Below are positions 28,106 to 37,158 of a DNA stretch of 64,000 bases, one piece after another (positions within the stretch are counted from its first letter, which is position 1; each line of letters opens with the position of its first letter). The DNA comes from Pseudomonadota bacterium (GTDB lineage: Bacteria > Pseudomonadota > Alphaproteobacteria > Acetobacterales > Acetobacteraceae), in NCBI GenBank assembly GCA_021816925.1, contig JAKAWQ010000003.1, forward strand, positions 1 through 64,000, in the 5' to 3' direction. The notes under the pieces were generated by a model. It saw only the letters and a program-made list of their open reading frames with translations, had not been told where the DNA came from and did no database searches. Position numbers and translations under genes: made by a program.

Positions 28106-29272
28106 ATGCCCAGCGAACTCGTCCCGGCCGAGGACCTCGAGGCGTTGGATGAGAGCGCGTTCCGCGCCCGCGTGCGCGAATTCCTTGCCGCGCATTACCC
28201 GCCCGAGCTTCGCAATCCGCCGAAGCGTCTGCATTTCCGCGACTCGAAGCCGTGGTACATGGCGCTCTCGCGTCGCGGCTGGCTTGCTCCCGGCTGGCCG
28301 CGCGAATATGGCGGCATGGGCCTCTCGGCCGCGAAGCAGCTCGTCATGATCGAGGAATTCGAGCGCCACGGCTGCGCCCGCTTCAACGACATGGGCATCA
28401 CGATGATCGGCCCGCTCCTGATCCGTTTCGGAACCGAAGCGCAGAAGCGGCTCTTCCTGCCGAAGATCCTGTCCGGCGAGCACATCTGGTGCCAGGGCTA
28501 CAGCGAGCCGAACGCCGGTTCCGATCTCGCGAGCCTGCGCACCGAGGCGGTTGCCGAAAACGGCCACTGGCTCGTCAACGGCCAGAAGATCTGGACTACG
28601 CTCGCCACCGACGCGAACTGGATCTTTCTCCTCGTGCGGACGGACAAACAAGCCAAGCAGCAGGAGGGGATCAGTTTCCTTCTTGTGCCTATGGATCTCG
28701 CCGGCATCACGGTCCGCCCGATCATCAATCTCGATCTGCACGACGAGTTCTGCGAGACTTTCTTCGACAATGTCCGCGTGCCGCGCGAGAACCTCGTAGG
28801 CGAGATCAACCGCGGCTGGACGATGGCCAAGGCGCTGCTCGGCTTCGAGCGGCTCCTGCTCGGCTCGCCCAAGCAGGCCGCGCACGCGCTTCTGCGCCTC
28901 CGCCTGCTCGCCGAGCGCATGGGTGTCGCCGACGATCCATTGTTCCAGGACCGCTACACGCGGCTACGCCTGGATCTTGCCGACCACAAGGCGCTCTACG
29001 AGGAGTTCGCCGAACGGGTGCGCCGCGGCGAGCCGCTCGGCGCGGATGTCTCTATGCTGAAGGTGCACCAGAGCGAGCTTTTCCAGCGTATCACCGAAAC
29101 GATGCTGGAGATCGCCGGCGAGAATGCGGGCCTCTTGGAGCCGATGGGCGGCAATCGCGAACTCCATCCCTCGGGGCTCTTCATCCAGTCCCGCCCGACC
29201 ACGATCTATGGCGGCAGCAACGAGATCCAGCGCAACATCATCGCCAAGAACGTGCTCGAGCTGCCGGGTTGA
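28106..29272 (+). CDS. Acyl-CoA dehydrogenase
   Basis: A full-length 388-residue dehydrogenase. FAD and substrate motifs are intact (CQGYSEPNAGSDLASL, GQKIWTT, TIYGGSNEIQRNIIAKN). GFERLLLG around residue 250 places the likely base region of the long-chain/isovaleryl-type subgroup. It is the third gene of the operon and presumably works with the short dehydrogenase at 26656. Confidence 0.93.
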   Translation: MPSELVPAEDLEALDESAFRARVREFLAAHYPPELRNPPKRLHFRDSKPWYMALSRRGWLAPGWPREYGGMGLSAAKQLVMIEEFERHGCARFNDMGITMIGPLLIRFGTEAQKRLFLPKILSGEHIWCQGYSEPNAGSDLASLRTEAVAENGHWLVNGQKIWTTLATDANWIFLLVRTDKQAKQQEGISFLLVPMDLAGITVRPIINLDLHDEFCETFFDNVRVPRENLVGEINRGWTMAKALLGFERLLLGSPKQAAHALLRLRLLAERMGVADDPLFQDRYTRLRLDLADHKALYEEFAERVRRGEPLGADVSMLKVHQSELFQRITETMLEIAGENAGLLEPMGGNRELHPSGLFIQSRPTTIYGGSNEIQRNIIAKNVLELPG

Positions 29273-29421
29273 GTAGCCCGATTCGCGATTGCGGTGGCGT
29301 ATCGACGAATGCAACCTCGCCGAGGTCACCGCGCCCGAGATGTTTCCCGGCACACTGCTGAAAGTCTGGCGCAGCCCCGATGCCGCCCGCGCCGGCAAGG
29401 CGCAAGCCGTCGCGGCATTGA

Positions 29422-29805
29422 TCAGAGCAGGCGATGAGCCCGGCCAAGCCCGGAATCGAGCCGCAGCAGCAGCGCCAGCGCGCGTGGCCCACGCGCGGCG
29501 AAATAGGCGGCAAGCGTCAGGACACCGACAAGCCCCCCGGCGAGCCACCGCACAGGCGCGAGCACCGTTGTCAGTGTGCTTGCCGCAAACCCGGACAGGA
29601 CCGCGAGCAGGATGGTCGCGTTCTGACGGGCGGGCGTTGCGCTGCGCACGAAAGCGGTCAGGAACAGGCTCAGCACGAAGCCGAGCATTTGTTCGCCAAG
29701 CGCAATCGGCGCCACTCTTCCGAGCAGCCTGGTCAGGGCGAGCGTGAGCGCCCCGGCAGCGACTGCGCGCGCTGCCATGCCGCTCCGCGCGGAGGGATGG
29801 GTCAT
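29422..29805 (-). CDS. Small membrane protein of unknown function
   Basis: A 127-residue protein with three or four hydrophobic segments (AVAAGALTLALTRLLG, LGFVLSLFLTAFV, ILLAVLSGFAAS, LAGGLVGVLTLAAYFAA). The ATG at 29805 has GGAGG six bases upstream, which supports a real gene. No family recognised. No neighbour on the same strand. The frame is open further upstream without support. Confidence 0.6.
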   Translation of the reverse strand: MTHPSARSGMAARAVAAGALTLALTRLLGRVAPIALGEQMLGFVLSLFLTAFVRSATPARQNATILLAVLSGFAASTLTTVLAPVRWLAGGLVGVLTLAAYFAARGPRALALLLRLDSGLGRAHRLL

Positions 29806-30181
29806 GTCAGGCCTCCACGAAGCAGGAGCGTGCTCAAATCCATACGCAATGATATCGCACCGCGACCGGACGCGGAAAACCGGGCCTGGATGCCCGGACC
29901 CGCCAAGGGCGCCTTCACGCCGGCGTTTTCCGGAATTCTCGCAGGCGGCGCACGCGCTCGGCCGGCCGCGTCCTCTCGCCGAGCCCATGGACATTGCCGG
30001 GACAGGCGGCTTCGCATCTTCCTCCGGCCGGGGTTCCCGAGGCGGCCCGTTGCTTGATCCAGATCAATGACAAGGCCGGAACCCAGGCCGAGCCTGCTCA
30101 CGCGCCGGCGAAGCAACATTCGCCGGAAAGGTTCGGAGGTGGCCGGTCTTGCCACCTTTGGGACGGAGAGGAGAAGCCGGG
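29806..30181. other. Non-coding control region ahead of the deoC pair
   Basis: These 376 bases hold no convincing gene. They contain the FNR/FixK-type box at 30054-30067. A hairpin, AGGTGGC (30137-30143) with GCCACCT (30151-30157) and three T residues, lies about 25 bases before the first deoC start and could be a weak terminator or leader structure. No clear -10 is seen at the proper distance from the box on either strand. Confidence 0.45.
30054..30067. promoter_or_regulatory. FNR/FixK-type box TTGATCCAGATCAA
   Basis: A perfect TTGAT-N4-ATCAA palindrome, the consensus for FNR/FixK-family oxygen or redox regulators in alphaproteobacteria. It lies 115 bases before the first deoC and about 250 bases from the divergent membrane-protein gene. 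Confidence 0.7.
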
Positions 30182-30847
30182 ATGGCCGGGATCGCGACTT
30201 CCGAGCTAGCGGCCATGATCGATGCCTCGATCGGCGGCCGCCCCGCGGCGACGCTCGCCGAGATGAGCGAATTCTACCGCAAGCTCGCGCCCTATCGCTT
30301 CGCCGCAGTCGAGGTCGAACCGCACTATGTCCGCTCCGCGGTCGAGCACTACCGCCCGCTCGGACAGCCCATCGCAACCGTGATCTCCTATCCGCTCGGC
30401 GCCATGACGACCGAGGCGAAGCTCGTCCAGATGGCGCGGGCGATGGCTGACGGCGCGGACGAGCTCGACATCGCGATCGACATTTCGGCCTTCCTCTCCG
30501 GCGATTTCACCAAGGTCGCGGACGAGCTGGCGACCATGCGCGCCCTGGCCGGCGGCCGCACGGTCAAGGCGATCTACTATGCGGCCATCCTTCCCGAGGA
30601 CGCGGCACTCCGCGCGGTCGCGCTCATCCGCGACGCGGGCATCACCTTCCTCAAGACCAACCCGGGGTTCGGCAACGTCACCACGCCGGCGCAGATCCGC
30701 GCCGTGCGGCAGCGCTTCGGCAAGACCATGCGGATCATGGCCTCCGGCGGCGTGCGCACGCACGAGGACGCGCTGGCGATGGTTGAAGCGGGAGCGGACC
30801 GGATTGCGACCAGCTCGCCCTTTGCCGTCCTCGGCATCGGACCTTAA
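30182..30847 (+). CDS. DeoC/LacD-family aldolase-like protein (divergent paralogue)
   Basis: A 221-residue TIM-barrel aldolase of the DeoC family. The Schiff-base lysine is present in TFLKTNPGF (Lys158) and the acidic pair in ELDIAID is kept. The second active-site lysine, which lowers the first one's pKa in true deoxyribose-phosphate aldolases, is replaced by Met186 (RIMASGG). Reaction or substrate may therefore differ. ATG has GGAGAAG upstream. A true DeoC follows 15 bases later, so the two could form a hetero-oligomer or act in succession. Confidence 0.8.
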   Translation: MAGIATSELAAMIDASIGGRPAATLAEMSEFYRKLAPYRFAAVEVEPHYVRSAVEHYRPLGQPIATVISYPLGAMTTEAKLVQMARAMADGADELDIAIDISAFLSGDFTKVADELATMRALAGGRTVKAIYYAAILPEDAALRAVALIRDAGITFLKTNPGFGNVTTPAQIRAVRQRFGKTMRIMASGGVRTHEDALAMVEAGADRIATSSPFAVLGIGP

Positions 30848-30862
30848 GGCGGAGGCGACATC

Positions 30863-31579
30863 ATGATGCCCGAGAACGAGCGGCAGCTTGCAGCCCTCAT
30901 CGACCAGACCGAGCTCGGCCTCGCCGTGACGCGGAGCGATCTCGAAGCGTTCGTGGCGCGGGCAGTGGAAAAGCGATTCGCCGCCGTCTGCATCCTGCCG
31001 AACATGGTGGCGTTCGCGCGCCGGATCACGGCGGGCACGCAGACCAGGGTCGCAACCGTCGTCAGCTTTCCGCTCGGCGCGGACGTCGCCGAAGTCAAGC
31101 GGGCCGAGGCGCGCGATGCGCTGGAGCGCGGCGCGGACGAGATCGACATGGTGATCGACGTTGCGAGCGCGCGGATGGGCGATGCCGCGGCGATCACCCG
31201 CGAGGTCCGGCTGGTGCGCGAAGTTCTTCCCGAGGGAGCCCTGCTCAAGACCATCATCGAGATGCCGCTTCTCACCGCCGAACAGGCGGTCGCCGCCGCG
31301 CGTGCCGCCGAGGAGGGCGGTGCTCATTTCGTCAAAACATCCACGGGCTTCAAGCCTCTCGGCATACGCGGCACCAACGCGGAGGACGTACGGCTGCTCC
31401 GCTCCGTCCTTCGTCCCGAGACCGCAATCAAGGCGGCCGGCGGCGTTTCCTCCTGGCCGTTGGTCGCCGCCGCGCTCGCGGCCGGGGCAACGCGCATCGG
31501 CACCAGCAGCGGCCTTGCCATCCTCGCCCAGTTCGCAGCCGCGAACGCGGCACCGGCCGCGGCGACGAGCAGAGCATGA
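30863..31579 (+). CDS. deoC: Deoxyribose-phosphate aldolase
   Basis: Cleaves 2-deoxyribose 5-phosphate to glyceraldehyde 3-phosphate and acetaldehyde in the usual family reaction. The 238-residue protein keeps all three active-site lysines: Lys129 (LLKTIIE), the Schiff-base Lys158 (FVKTSTGF) and Lys190 (AIKAAGG), plus Asp95. Start ATG has GGAGG upstream. It is followed by two MFS transporter genes, which suggests catabolism of an imported sugar or nucleoside-like compound rather than nucleoside salvage alone. Confidence 0.9.
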   Translation: MMPENERQLAALIDQTELGLAVTRSDLEAFVARAVEKRFAAVCILPNMVAFARRITAGTQTRVATVVSFPLGADVAEVKRAEARDALERGADEIDMVIDVASARMGDAAAITREVRLVREVLPEGALLKTIIEMPLLTAEQAVAAARAAEEGGAHFVKTSTGFKPLGIRGTNAEDVRLLRSVLRPETAIKAAGGVSSWPLVAAALAAGATRIGTSSGLAILAQFAAANAAPAAATSRA

Positions 31580-31597
31580 GGGAAGGGGAAAGCGCCC

Positions 31598-33031
31598 ATG
31601 GCATCGCAAGCCGCCGCTCCAGGGACGCCGCGCGCCGCGCGCCGGACCACGATCTCCGACATCCCGGCACGGCTCGACCGCCTGCCCTGGTCGCGCATCC
31701 ACACGCGCATCGTGCTGATCCTCGGGATTGCCTTCGTGCTCGACGGCTTCGAGGTCTCGGTTTACGGCTCGGTTCTCGGGACATTGGTGACGCTCTGGCA
31801 CATGGGGCCGGTGCAGGCGTCTTCGCTTTTGTCGATCTTCCTCGTCGGCATGTTCGGCGGCGCCTATCTTTTCGGATACCTGGCCGATTCGCTCGGCCGC
31901 AAGCGCCTCTTCATCGTTACGCTGCTGATCTACTCCCTCGCCACCGTCGCCAGCGCCCTTTCCTGGAGCTATGGCTCGCTCGCACTCTTCCGCCTGATTA
32001 CCGGCTTCGGCATAGGCGGTGAGTATGCGGCGGTGAACTCTGCGGTGCAGGAGTTCATCCCCTCCAACCGGCGTGGCTTCATGTCCGGCCTGATGCCGGC
32101 AACGTGGGACCTCGGCACCGTGTTCGCCTCTCTCGTCACGCTGTTCGCGCTCGCTCTCCTGCCGCCACAGATCGGCTGGCGGGTCGCCTTCCTGCTCGGC
32201 GCTCTGATCGCCGTGTTCGTCGCGATCGTGCGCCGCCGACTGCCCGAGTCGCCGCGCTGGCTCGTCTCCGAGGGCCGTGAGGCAGAAGCGGAGGCGATTA
32301 CCCGGGCGTTCGAGAGCAGTGCCAAGGCTGAGCACGGCCTCTCGTTGCTGCCGCCACCCGAGGCGGCCACTGCCATCGAAACCGGGCCGCGGGACTCCTT
32401 CCTCCGCCATTACGGCCGGCTGATCCGCGGCTATCCCCGCCGCGTCGCGCTCGCCTGGGTGCTGAACTTCAGCCAAGCCTTCCCGTACTACGCGGCCTTC
32501 TCGCTCATTCCCGTCATCCTGATCAAAACCTACCACTACGAGCCAAAAATGGTGCCGCTCGCGCTCACGATCCTGACCGCACTCGGTACCGTTGGCGTTA
32601 TCGCCATGAGTTGGCTCGCCGACGCCTGGGGCCGGCGGCAATCGGTAATCGCCTCCTACGGCATGGCCGGCCTGCTCGCCATCGCGGTCGGCGTCGTTGC
32701 CAGCCGCGGAGCGCTCACCGCCTCATTGTTCCTGATCCTGATTGCGGTGATGTATTTCTTCGCCTTCGCTGCCGCGGGCGTCGTGTACATCACGACCACC
32801 GAGATCTTCCCCACGAACGTGCGCGCCTCCGGGATCGGTTCGGCGGTCGCTTTCGGGAGAATCGGCGCGATGATCGGGCCGATCGCGCTCACCCTCATGC
32901 TGCGCTCCGGCTTGACACTCGCCTTCGTAGTGACTGGACTGGTTCTGCTGGCCGGCGCGGCGATGGAAGTCGTCTGGGGGATCGAGGGGCGCGGCCGCTC
33001 CCTCGAGCAACTGGCGTCCGGCTCCGCTTAA
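31598..33031 (+). CDS. MFS transporter, sugar-porter / AAHS-like
   Basis: A 477-residue inner-membrane transporter with 12 predicted helices and a central loop (about 230-265). Family motifs: GYLADSLGRKRLFI after helix 2, GFGIGGEYAAVNSAVQEFIP, and PESPRWLVSEGR at the domain junction. The last is typical of sugar porters and aromatic-acid transporters. It starts 18 bases after deoC and probably imports the substrate of this operon. Confidence 0.88.
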   Translation: MASQAAAPGTPRAARRTTISDIPARLDRLPWSRIHTRIVLILGIAFVLDGFEVSVYGSVLGTLVTLWHMGPVQASSLLSIFLVGMFGGAYLFGYLADSLGRKRLFIVTLLIYSLATVASALSWSYGSLALFRLITGFGIGGEYAAVNSAVQEFIPSNRRGFMSGLMPATWDLGTVFASLVTLFALALLPPQIGWRVAFLLGALIAVFVAIVRRRLPESPRWLVSEGREAEAEAITRAFESSAKAEHGLSLLPPPEAATAIETGPRDSFLRHYGRLIRGYPRRVALAWVLNFSQAFPYYAAFSLIPVILIKTYHYEPKMVPLALTILTALGTVGVIAMSWLADAWGRRQSVIASYGMAGLLAIAVGVVASRGALTASLFLILIAVMYFFAFAAAGVVYITTTEIFPTNVRASGIGSAVAFGRIGAMIGPIALTLMLRSGLTLAFVVTGLVLLAGAAMEVVWGIEGRGRSLEQLASGSA

Positions 33032-33067
33032 CCGCCCGGGCAAAGGGCAACGATCGGAGGAATGAAC

Positions 33068-34363
33068 GTGACCAGGAAGCGCTACCTCGTCTTTTTTCTC
33101 ATGTTTCTGGTAATCGCGATCAACTACATGGATCGCGTCAACTTCTCGGTCGCGATTCCCGCCATCCGGCACGTTTTCGGCTTCAGCCTGCAGGGGATCG
33201 GCACCATCGCCTTCGTCTGGGGCATCTTCTATGCCGTCGCCAATTTTCCCGGCGGCTGGATCGCCGACCGGCTCGGGTTGCGATGGGGCATTTTCACCGC
33301 GTTCGGCTGGTGGTCGGTCTTCACCATCGCAACCCCGTTCGCCGGCAGCTTCCCGGGCTGGCTCGTCGTGCGCGGGCTGATGGGGGCGGGCGAGGCGCCG
33401 ATCTGGCCGCTCAACAGCAAGTCGGCCAACGCGTGGGCCTCGCCGAGCGAGCGTTCCACTGCCTTCACCTGGGCCGGCTCCGGACAGTATGTCGGCCCCG
33501 CCATCGGCACCCTGCTCGCCGGCTGGATCGTCGTGCATCTCGGCTGGCAATGGGCCTTCATCCTGTTCGGCGTGGCCGGCCTGATCCTGCTGCCGATCTG
33601 GCTCTACGTGGTTCGCGACACGCCTGCCCACGACCCGGCGATCGGCAAACAGGAACTCGAGTGGATCGGCAATCGCGAGCCGTCGAACGAAAAGGCGGAT
33701 TGGACCGGGATCAAGGAGGTCTTCTTCAGCCGCACCGGACTTGCGCTGCTGATCGTCTATCTGACCTTCGGATATATCCTGTTCACGTTCCTCTACTGGG
33801 TGCCGAGCTACATGTACTACACGTTCCACATGGGCATCCTGAAAAGCTCCGCCTGGGCGAGCCTCGGCGCTCTGCTCGGCTTCGTCGGCTTCATCCTCTC
33901 GGGCCCCTTCAACGACGGTTTGGCTGCCCGCATGGACAAGCTCAACGCGCGGCGGATCGGGGTCGCGGTGCCGATGCTGGTTGCCGCCGGCTGCATTGTC
34001 ATTTCTCTCTGGACCGCGGGTGCCGGCCTCGGCGGTCTCACCGCCGCGCTGATCGGTCTCGCCCAGCTCCTGATGAACATGACGGTCGGCGCCTGGGCCG
34101 TCACCGTCATCGACATCTCCCCGAACCAGGCCTCTACCGGCTTCGTTTACGGCATCTACAACGGCGTGCTGAACGTGATGGGTGCGTTCAATTCGCTGAT
34201 CCTGACGGCAATCGCCGCGCGTCTCGGATTCCCGACCGCCTTCGGCAGCGCCGTTCTCTTCATGTTGCTCTTCGTCGGCAGCTTCCTTTTCCTGATCGAT
34301 CGGCCGAGCTACACGCACCTGATCGACAAGGCCGCTGGGGCGCGCGCTCTTGCAGCGGCATAG
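33068..34363 (+). CDS. MFS transporter, anion:cation symporter family
   Basis: A 431-residue 12-helix transporter. NYMDRVNFSVAIPAI and FPGGWIADRLGLRW match the ACS family (hexuronate, glucarate, galactonate and related organic anions). GGAGG lies seven bases before the GTG at 33068 but only one base before the ATG at 33062, so GTG is preferred. Last gene of the deoC operon; its transcript meets leuD at a long hairpin. Confidence 0.88.
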   Translation: MTRKRYLVFFLMFLVIAINYMDRVNFSVAIPAIRHVFGFSLQGIGTIAFVWGIFYAVANFPGGWIADRLGLRWGIFTAFGWWSVFTIATPFAGSFPGWLVVRGLMGAGEAPIWPLNSKSANAWASPSERSTAFTWAGSGQYVGPAIGTLLAGWIVVHLGWQWAFILFGVAGLILLPIWLYVVRDTPAHDPAIGKQELEWIGNREPSNEKADWTGIKEVFFSRTGLALLIVYLTFGYILFTFLYWVPSYMYYTFHMGILKSSAWASLGALLGFVGFILSGPFNDGLAARMDKLNARRIGVAVPMLVAAGCIVISLWTAGAGLGGLTAALIGLAQLLMNMTVGAWAVTVIDISPNQASTGFVYGIYNGVLNVMGAFNSLILTAIAARLGFPTAFGSAVLFMLLFVGSFLFLIDRPSYTHLIDKAAGARALAAA

Positions 34364-34390
34364 GCCGCTCCGCCCAAACCGCAGGTCCGA

Positions 34391-34420
34391 CGGCGGGCGC
34401 CGTGTGAACGGCGCCCGCCG
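34391..34420. terminator. Bidirectional hairpin between the MFS gene and leuD
   Basis: A 13-bp perfect stem (CGGCGGGCGCCGT with its complement) around a GTGA loop separates the two convergent genes. There is no T-tract, so it may block RNA polymerase only partly or protect both 3' ends. Confidence 0.6.
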
Positions 34421-34426
34421 CGCTGC

Positions 34427-35032
34427 TCAGACCCAGGGGACTTCCCGCTTATAGGCTTCCTCGAAGGCATCGAACGCCTGCCGGTACTCGAGGCTCACGG
34501 CAATCTCGTCGAGCCCTTTCTCCAGGCGCCGTTTCCGCAGTGCCTTGATCTCGAACCGGTAGAGCGCCCCGTCCGGACCGATGATGCTCGCAGCCGGGAG
34601 ATCGACCGTCAGCACCGCGCCCGGCTGTTGCAGAACCTGACGCATCAGCCGCTCCGTCTGCTCCGGCGGAAGGACGATCGGCAGGAGCCCGTTCCTGAAG
34701 CAGTTGTTGGTCAGGATATCGCCGATGCTCGGCGCGATCACGGCGCGGATCCCAAATGCACGCAGCGCAAACACCGCGCTCTCCCGCGATGAGCCGATGC
34801 CGAAATTGCGTCCCGCGATCAGGATGCGCGCGCGGCGAAACGGCTCCTGATTGAGGATGAAGTCGGGCTTCTCCGATCCGTCCGCATTGAAGCGCCGGTC
34901 GTGCAGAAGCACGCGCGCGTAGGCTTCGCCGTACGGGAGCTTGTTGAAGCGGCTCGGGCAGAGCTGGTTGGTATCGACGTTGATCTCGTCGAGCGGGGCC
35001 GCGATCGCGCGGAGGGTGGTGAAGGGCTCCAT
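34427..35032 (-). CDS. leuD: LeuD-family dehydratase small subunit
   Basis: Small (swivelling) subunit of a hydro-lyase, nominally 3-isopropylmalate dehydratase. The 201 residues hold the substrate-binding motif GRNFGIGSSRESAVFALRAF. Start ATG at 35032 is five bases after the large-subunit stop. No other leucine gene is in the window, so a different 2-hydroxyacid (for example citramalate or dimethylmalate) is possible. Confidence 0.88.
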   Translation of the reverse strand: MEPFTTLRAIAAPLDEINVDTNQLCPSRFNKLPYGEAYARVLLHDRRFNADGSEKPDFILNQEPFRRARILIAGRNFGIGSSRESAVFALRAFGIRAVIAPSIGDILTNNCFRNGLLPIVLPPEQTERLMRQVLQQPGAVLTVDLPAASIIGPDGALYRFEIKALRKRRLEKGLDEIAVSLEYRQAFDAFEEAYKREVPWV

Positions 35033-35037
35033 GGTTC

Positions 35038-36456
35038 TCAGCTCCCCGATCCGAGCCGGCGGACATCGACGAGCCGCCCTTGCAGTGCCGCCGCCGCTGC
35101 CATCGGCGGGCTCAGGAGGTGGGTGCGCCCGCCGGGGCCCTGACGGCCGGGAAAATTGCGGTTCGAGGTCGAGGCGCAACGTTCGCCCGGCCGAAGCTCG
35201 TCTCCGTTCATCGCCGCGCAAAGCGAACAGCCGGGCTCGCGCCACTCGAACCCGGCCGCCTCGAATACCCGGTCCAGCCCCTCGGCCTCGGCCTCTCGCT
35301 TGACCGAAGCCGAGCCCGGCACCACCCAGGACGGAACCACCGCGCGCCCACGCTTTGCGACCGCCGCCGCCTGGCGCAGATCCTCGATGCGTCCGTTGGT
35401 GCAGGAGCCGATGAACACGCGATCGATGCGGATCTCCTGAAGCGGCGTTCCCGGCGTGAGGCCCATGTAGGCGAGCACCTTCGCCACCTCCGCACGCCGC
35501 TCCGCGGAAGGCTCCCGCGCCGGGTCCGGCACCGCGCCCGAAATCGGCAGCGCCTGCTCGGGGTTTGTGCCCCAGCTCACCATCGGCTGGATCGCGCGCG
35601 CATCGAGCGAGACCTCCTTCTCGAACGCCGCGTCCGCATCGCTGGCAAGCTCCCGCCACGCCGCCAGCGCCGGCTCCTGCGCTGCCGCGTCCGGCGCGTA
35701 TTGCCGGCCCGCGAGGTAGGTGCAGGTCGTCTCGTCGGGGGCGATCATGCCGGCTCGTCCGCCGGCCTCGATCGACATGTTGCAGACCGTCATGCGCTCC
35801 GTCATCGAGAGGCGGCGGATCGTCTCCCCGGCGTACTCGATCACGTGGCCGATCGCGCCGCCGACGCCGATCCTGGCGATCACCGCCATGATGACGTCCT
35901 TGGCCGTGACGCCGAAGCCGAGCGGGCCGTCGATCGTGATCCTGAGATTCGCCGGCCGCCGCTGCCAGAGCGCCTGCATCGCCAACACGTGCGCGGCCTC
36001 CGACGCGCCGATCCCGAATGCAAGGCAACCGAACGCCCCGTGCGTGGAGGTGTGCGAATCGCTCCCGGTGAGCACGATCCCCGGCAGGCAGAGCCCGAGC
36101 TCCGGCCCCGCGACGTGCAGGATGCCCTGGCGCTCGTGGCCGAGGCCAAAGAGAGCGATGCCGTGCTCGCGCGTGTTCCGTTGTAAAAGCTCCACCATGC
36201 CGCGCACGGCCTTGTCAGCGATGCCGTCGAGCCCCTGCGCGCGCCGGGCCGGATCGGTCGGGACATAATGGTCGGCGAAGGCGAAGATCTGCTTCGGGCG
36301 CCGCACCGAAACCCGTGCCCGCCGCAGCGTTTCGAAGGCGTGGTTCGATCCCTCGTGGATGATGCACCGGTCCACGTAGAGCAGCACCTCGTCATCGACC
36401 CGGGCGATGACATGCCGGTCCCAGATCTTGTCGAACAGCGTCCGTGGCTTGTTCAT
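35038..36456 (-). CDS. leuC: LeuC-family dehydratase large subunit
   Basis: The 472-residue iron-sulfur subunit of an isopropylmalate-dehydratase-type enzyme. The 4Fe-4S cysteines lie in FIGSCTNGRIEDL and GCSLCAAMN. The N-terminus LYVDRCIIHEGSNHAFETLR departs from the usual LeuC HEVTSPQAF. That may mark a paralogue with another substrate. It pairs with the leuD gene downstream and is divergent from the NIPSNAP gene. Confidence 0.88.
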   Translation of the reverse strand: MNKPRTLFDKIWDRHVIARVDDEVLLYVDRCIIHEGSNHAFETLRRARVSVRRPKQIFAFADHYVPTDPARRAQGLDGIADKAVRGMVELLQRNTREHGIALFGLGHERQGILHVAGPELGLCLPGIVLTGSDSHTSTHGAFGCLAFGIGASEAAHVLAMQALWQRRPANLRITIDGPLGFGVTAKDVIMAVIARIGVGGAIGHVIEYAGETIRRLSMTERMTVCNMSIEAGGRAGMIAPDETTCTYLAGRQYAPDAAAQEPALAAWRELASDADAAFEKEVSLDARAIQPMVSWGTNPEQALPISGAVPDPAREPSAERRAEVAKVLAYMGLTPGTPLQEIRIDRVFIGSCTNGRIEDLRQAAAVAKRGRAVVPSWVVPGSASVKREAEAEGLDRVFEAAGFEWREPGCSLCAAMNGDELRPGERCASTSNRNFPGRQGPGGRTHLLSPPMAAAAALQGRLVDVRRLGSGS

Positions 36457-36737
36457 GCCCGGTGCTCCTTCTTCGCGCGGACCATATTCAGAACCCGAGC
36501 CTCAGGAACCACGCAAACGATCCGAGCGCAACCAGCGCCCAGGCGGCGAGCCAGATCAGCGCGCCGCAGGAGAGTGTCACCGCGATCGCGAGCGGCTGAG
36601 CTTCGCAGTGAGGGCCCGTCCGGCGGGCGTGAGGCGCGCGGCTACCGCCGCGTGGCGCTGGCCGGCGGGTTTACCAACGCCGCCGGCTCGGGCAGCCTTC
36701 GCCGGGCGGCGCGCCCGCCGCCCGAAGGAGGAACCGC

Positions 36738-37058
36738 ATGATCGTCGATCTCCGCATCTACACCACGCGCGCGAACAGGACCGCGGAGTTCGTCGCGCTC
36801 TACAAGTCCGCCGCCTGGCCGCTGCAGCAGAAATATCTCGGCCGTTGCCTCGGCTGGTTCGTCTCCGCGGAAGGCCCACTCAACCAAGTCGTACATCTCT
36901 GGGGCTACGAGAGCCAGGCCGACCGTGAGACGCGCCGCAACGCGATGGCCGCCGACCCTGCCTGGGCCGCCTATCTCAAGAAGGCGGGCGAGCTCGGCCT
37001 GCTCGTCGCGCAGGAAAATCGCCTGCTCCGGCCGACCGATTTCTCGCCCGTGCGCTAA
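36738..37058 (+). CDS. NIPSNAP-family protein
   Basis: A 106-residue ferredoxin-like-fold protein. MIVDLRIYTTRANRTAEFVA and HLWGYESQADRETRR match bacterial NIPSNAP proteins, single-domain alpha/beta-barrel dimers often encoded beside catabolic enzymes. No active site is assigned. ATG has GGAGGAA upstream. Divergent from leuC. Confidence 0.8.
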   Translation: MIVDLRIYTTRANRTAEFVALYKSAAWPLQQKYLGRCLGWFVSAEGPLNQVVHLWGYESQADRETRRNAMAADPAWAAYLKKAGELGLLVAQENRLLRPTDFSPVR

Positions 37059-37158
37059 GCACCGCGCGGGAACGAGCCGAGCAAGGCGGGATGCCGACGC
37101 GCCTCCGGCAGCAGAACCGGGCGCGCGCCGGCCCCTCCGGTTCGTTCGGACTTCGCGA

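Noticed and set aside
29289-29747. Plus-strand frame beginning MRWRIDECNLAEV
   Set aside because: It mostly runs antisense to the small membrane protein, has no ribosome site, and I recognise no family.
36488-36580. A 30-codon hydrophobic peptide upstream of leuC (minus strand, GTG start)
   Set aside because: It looks like one transmembrane helix, but there is no ribosome site and hydrophobic short frames are common in this GC-rich sequence.
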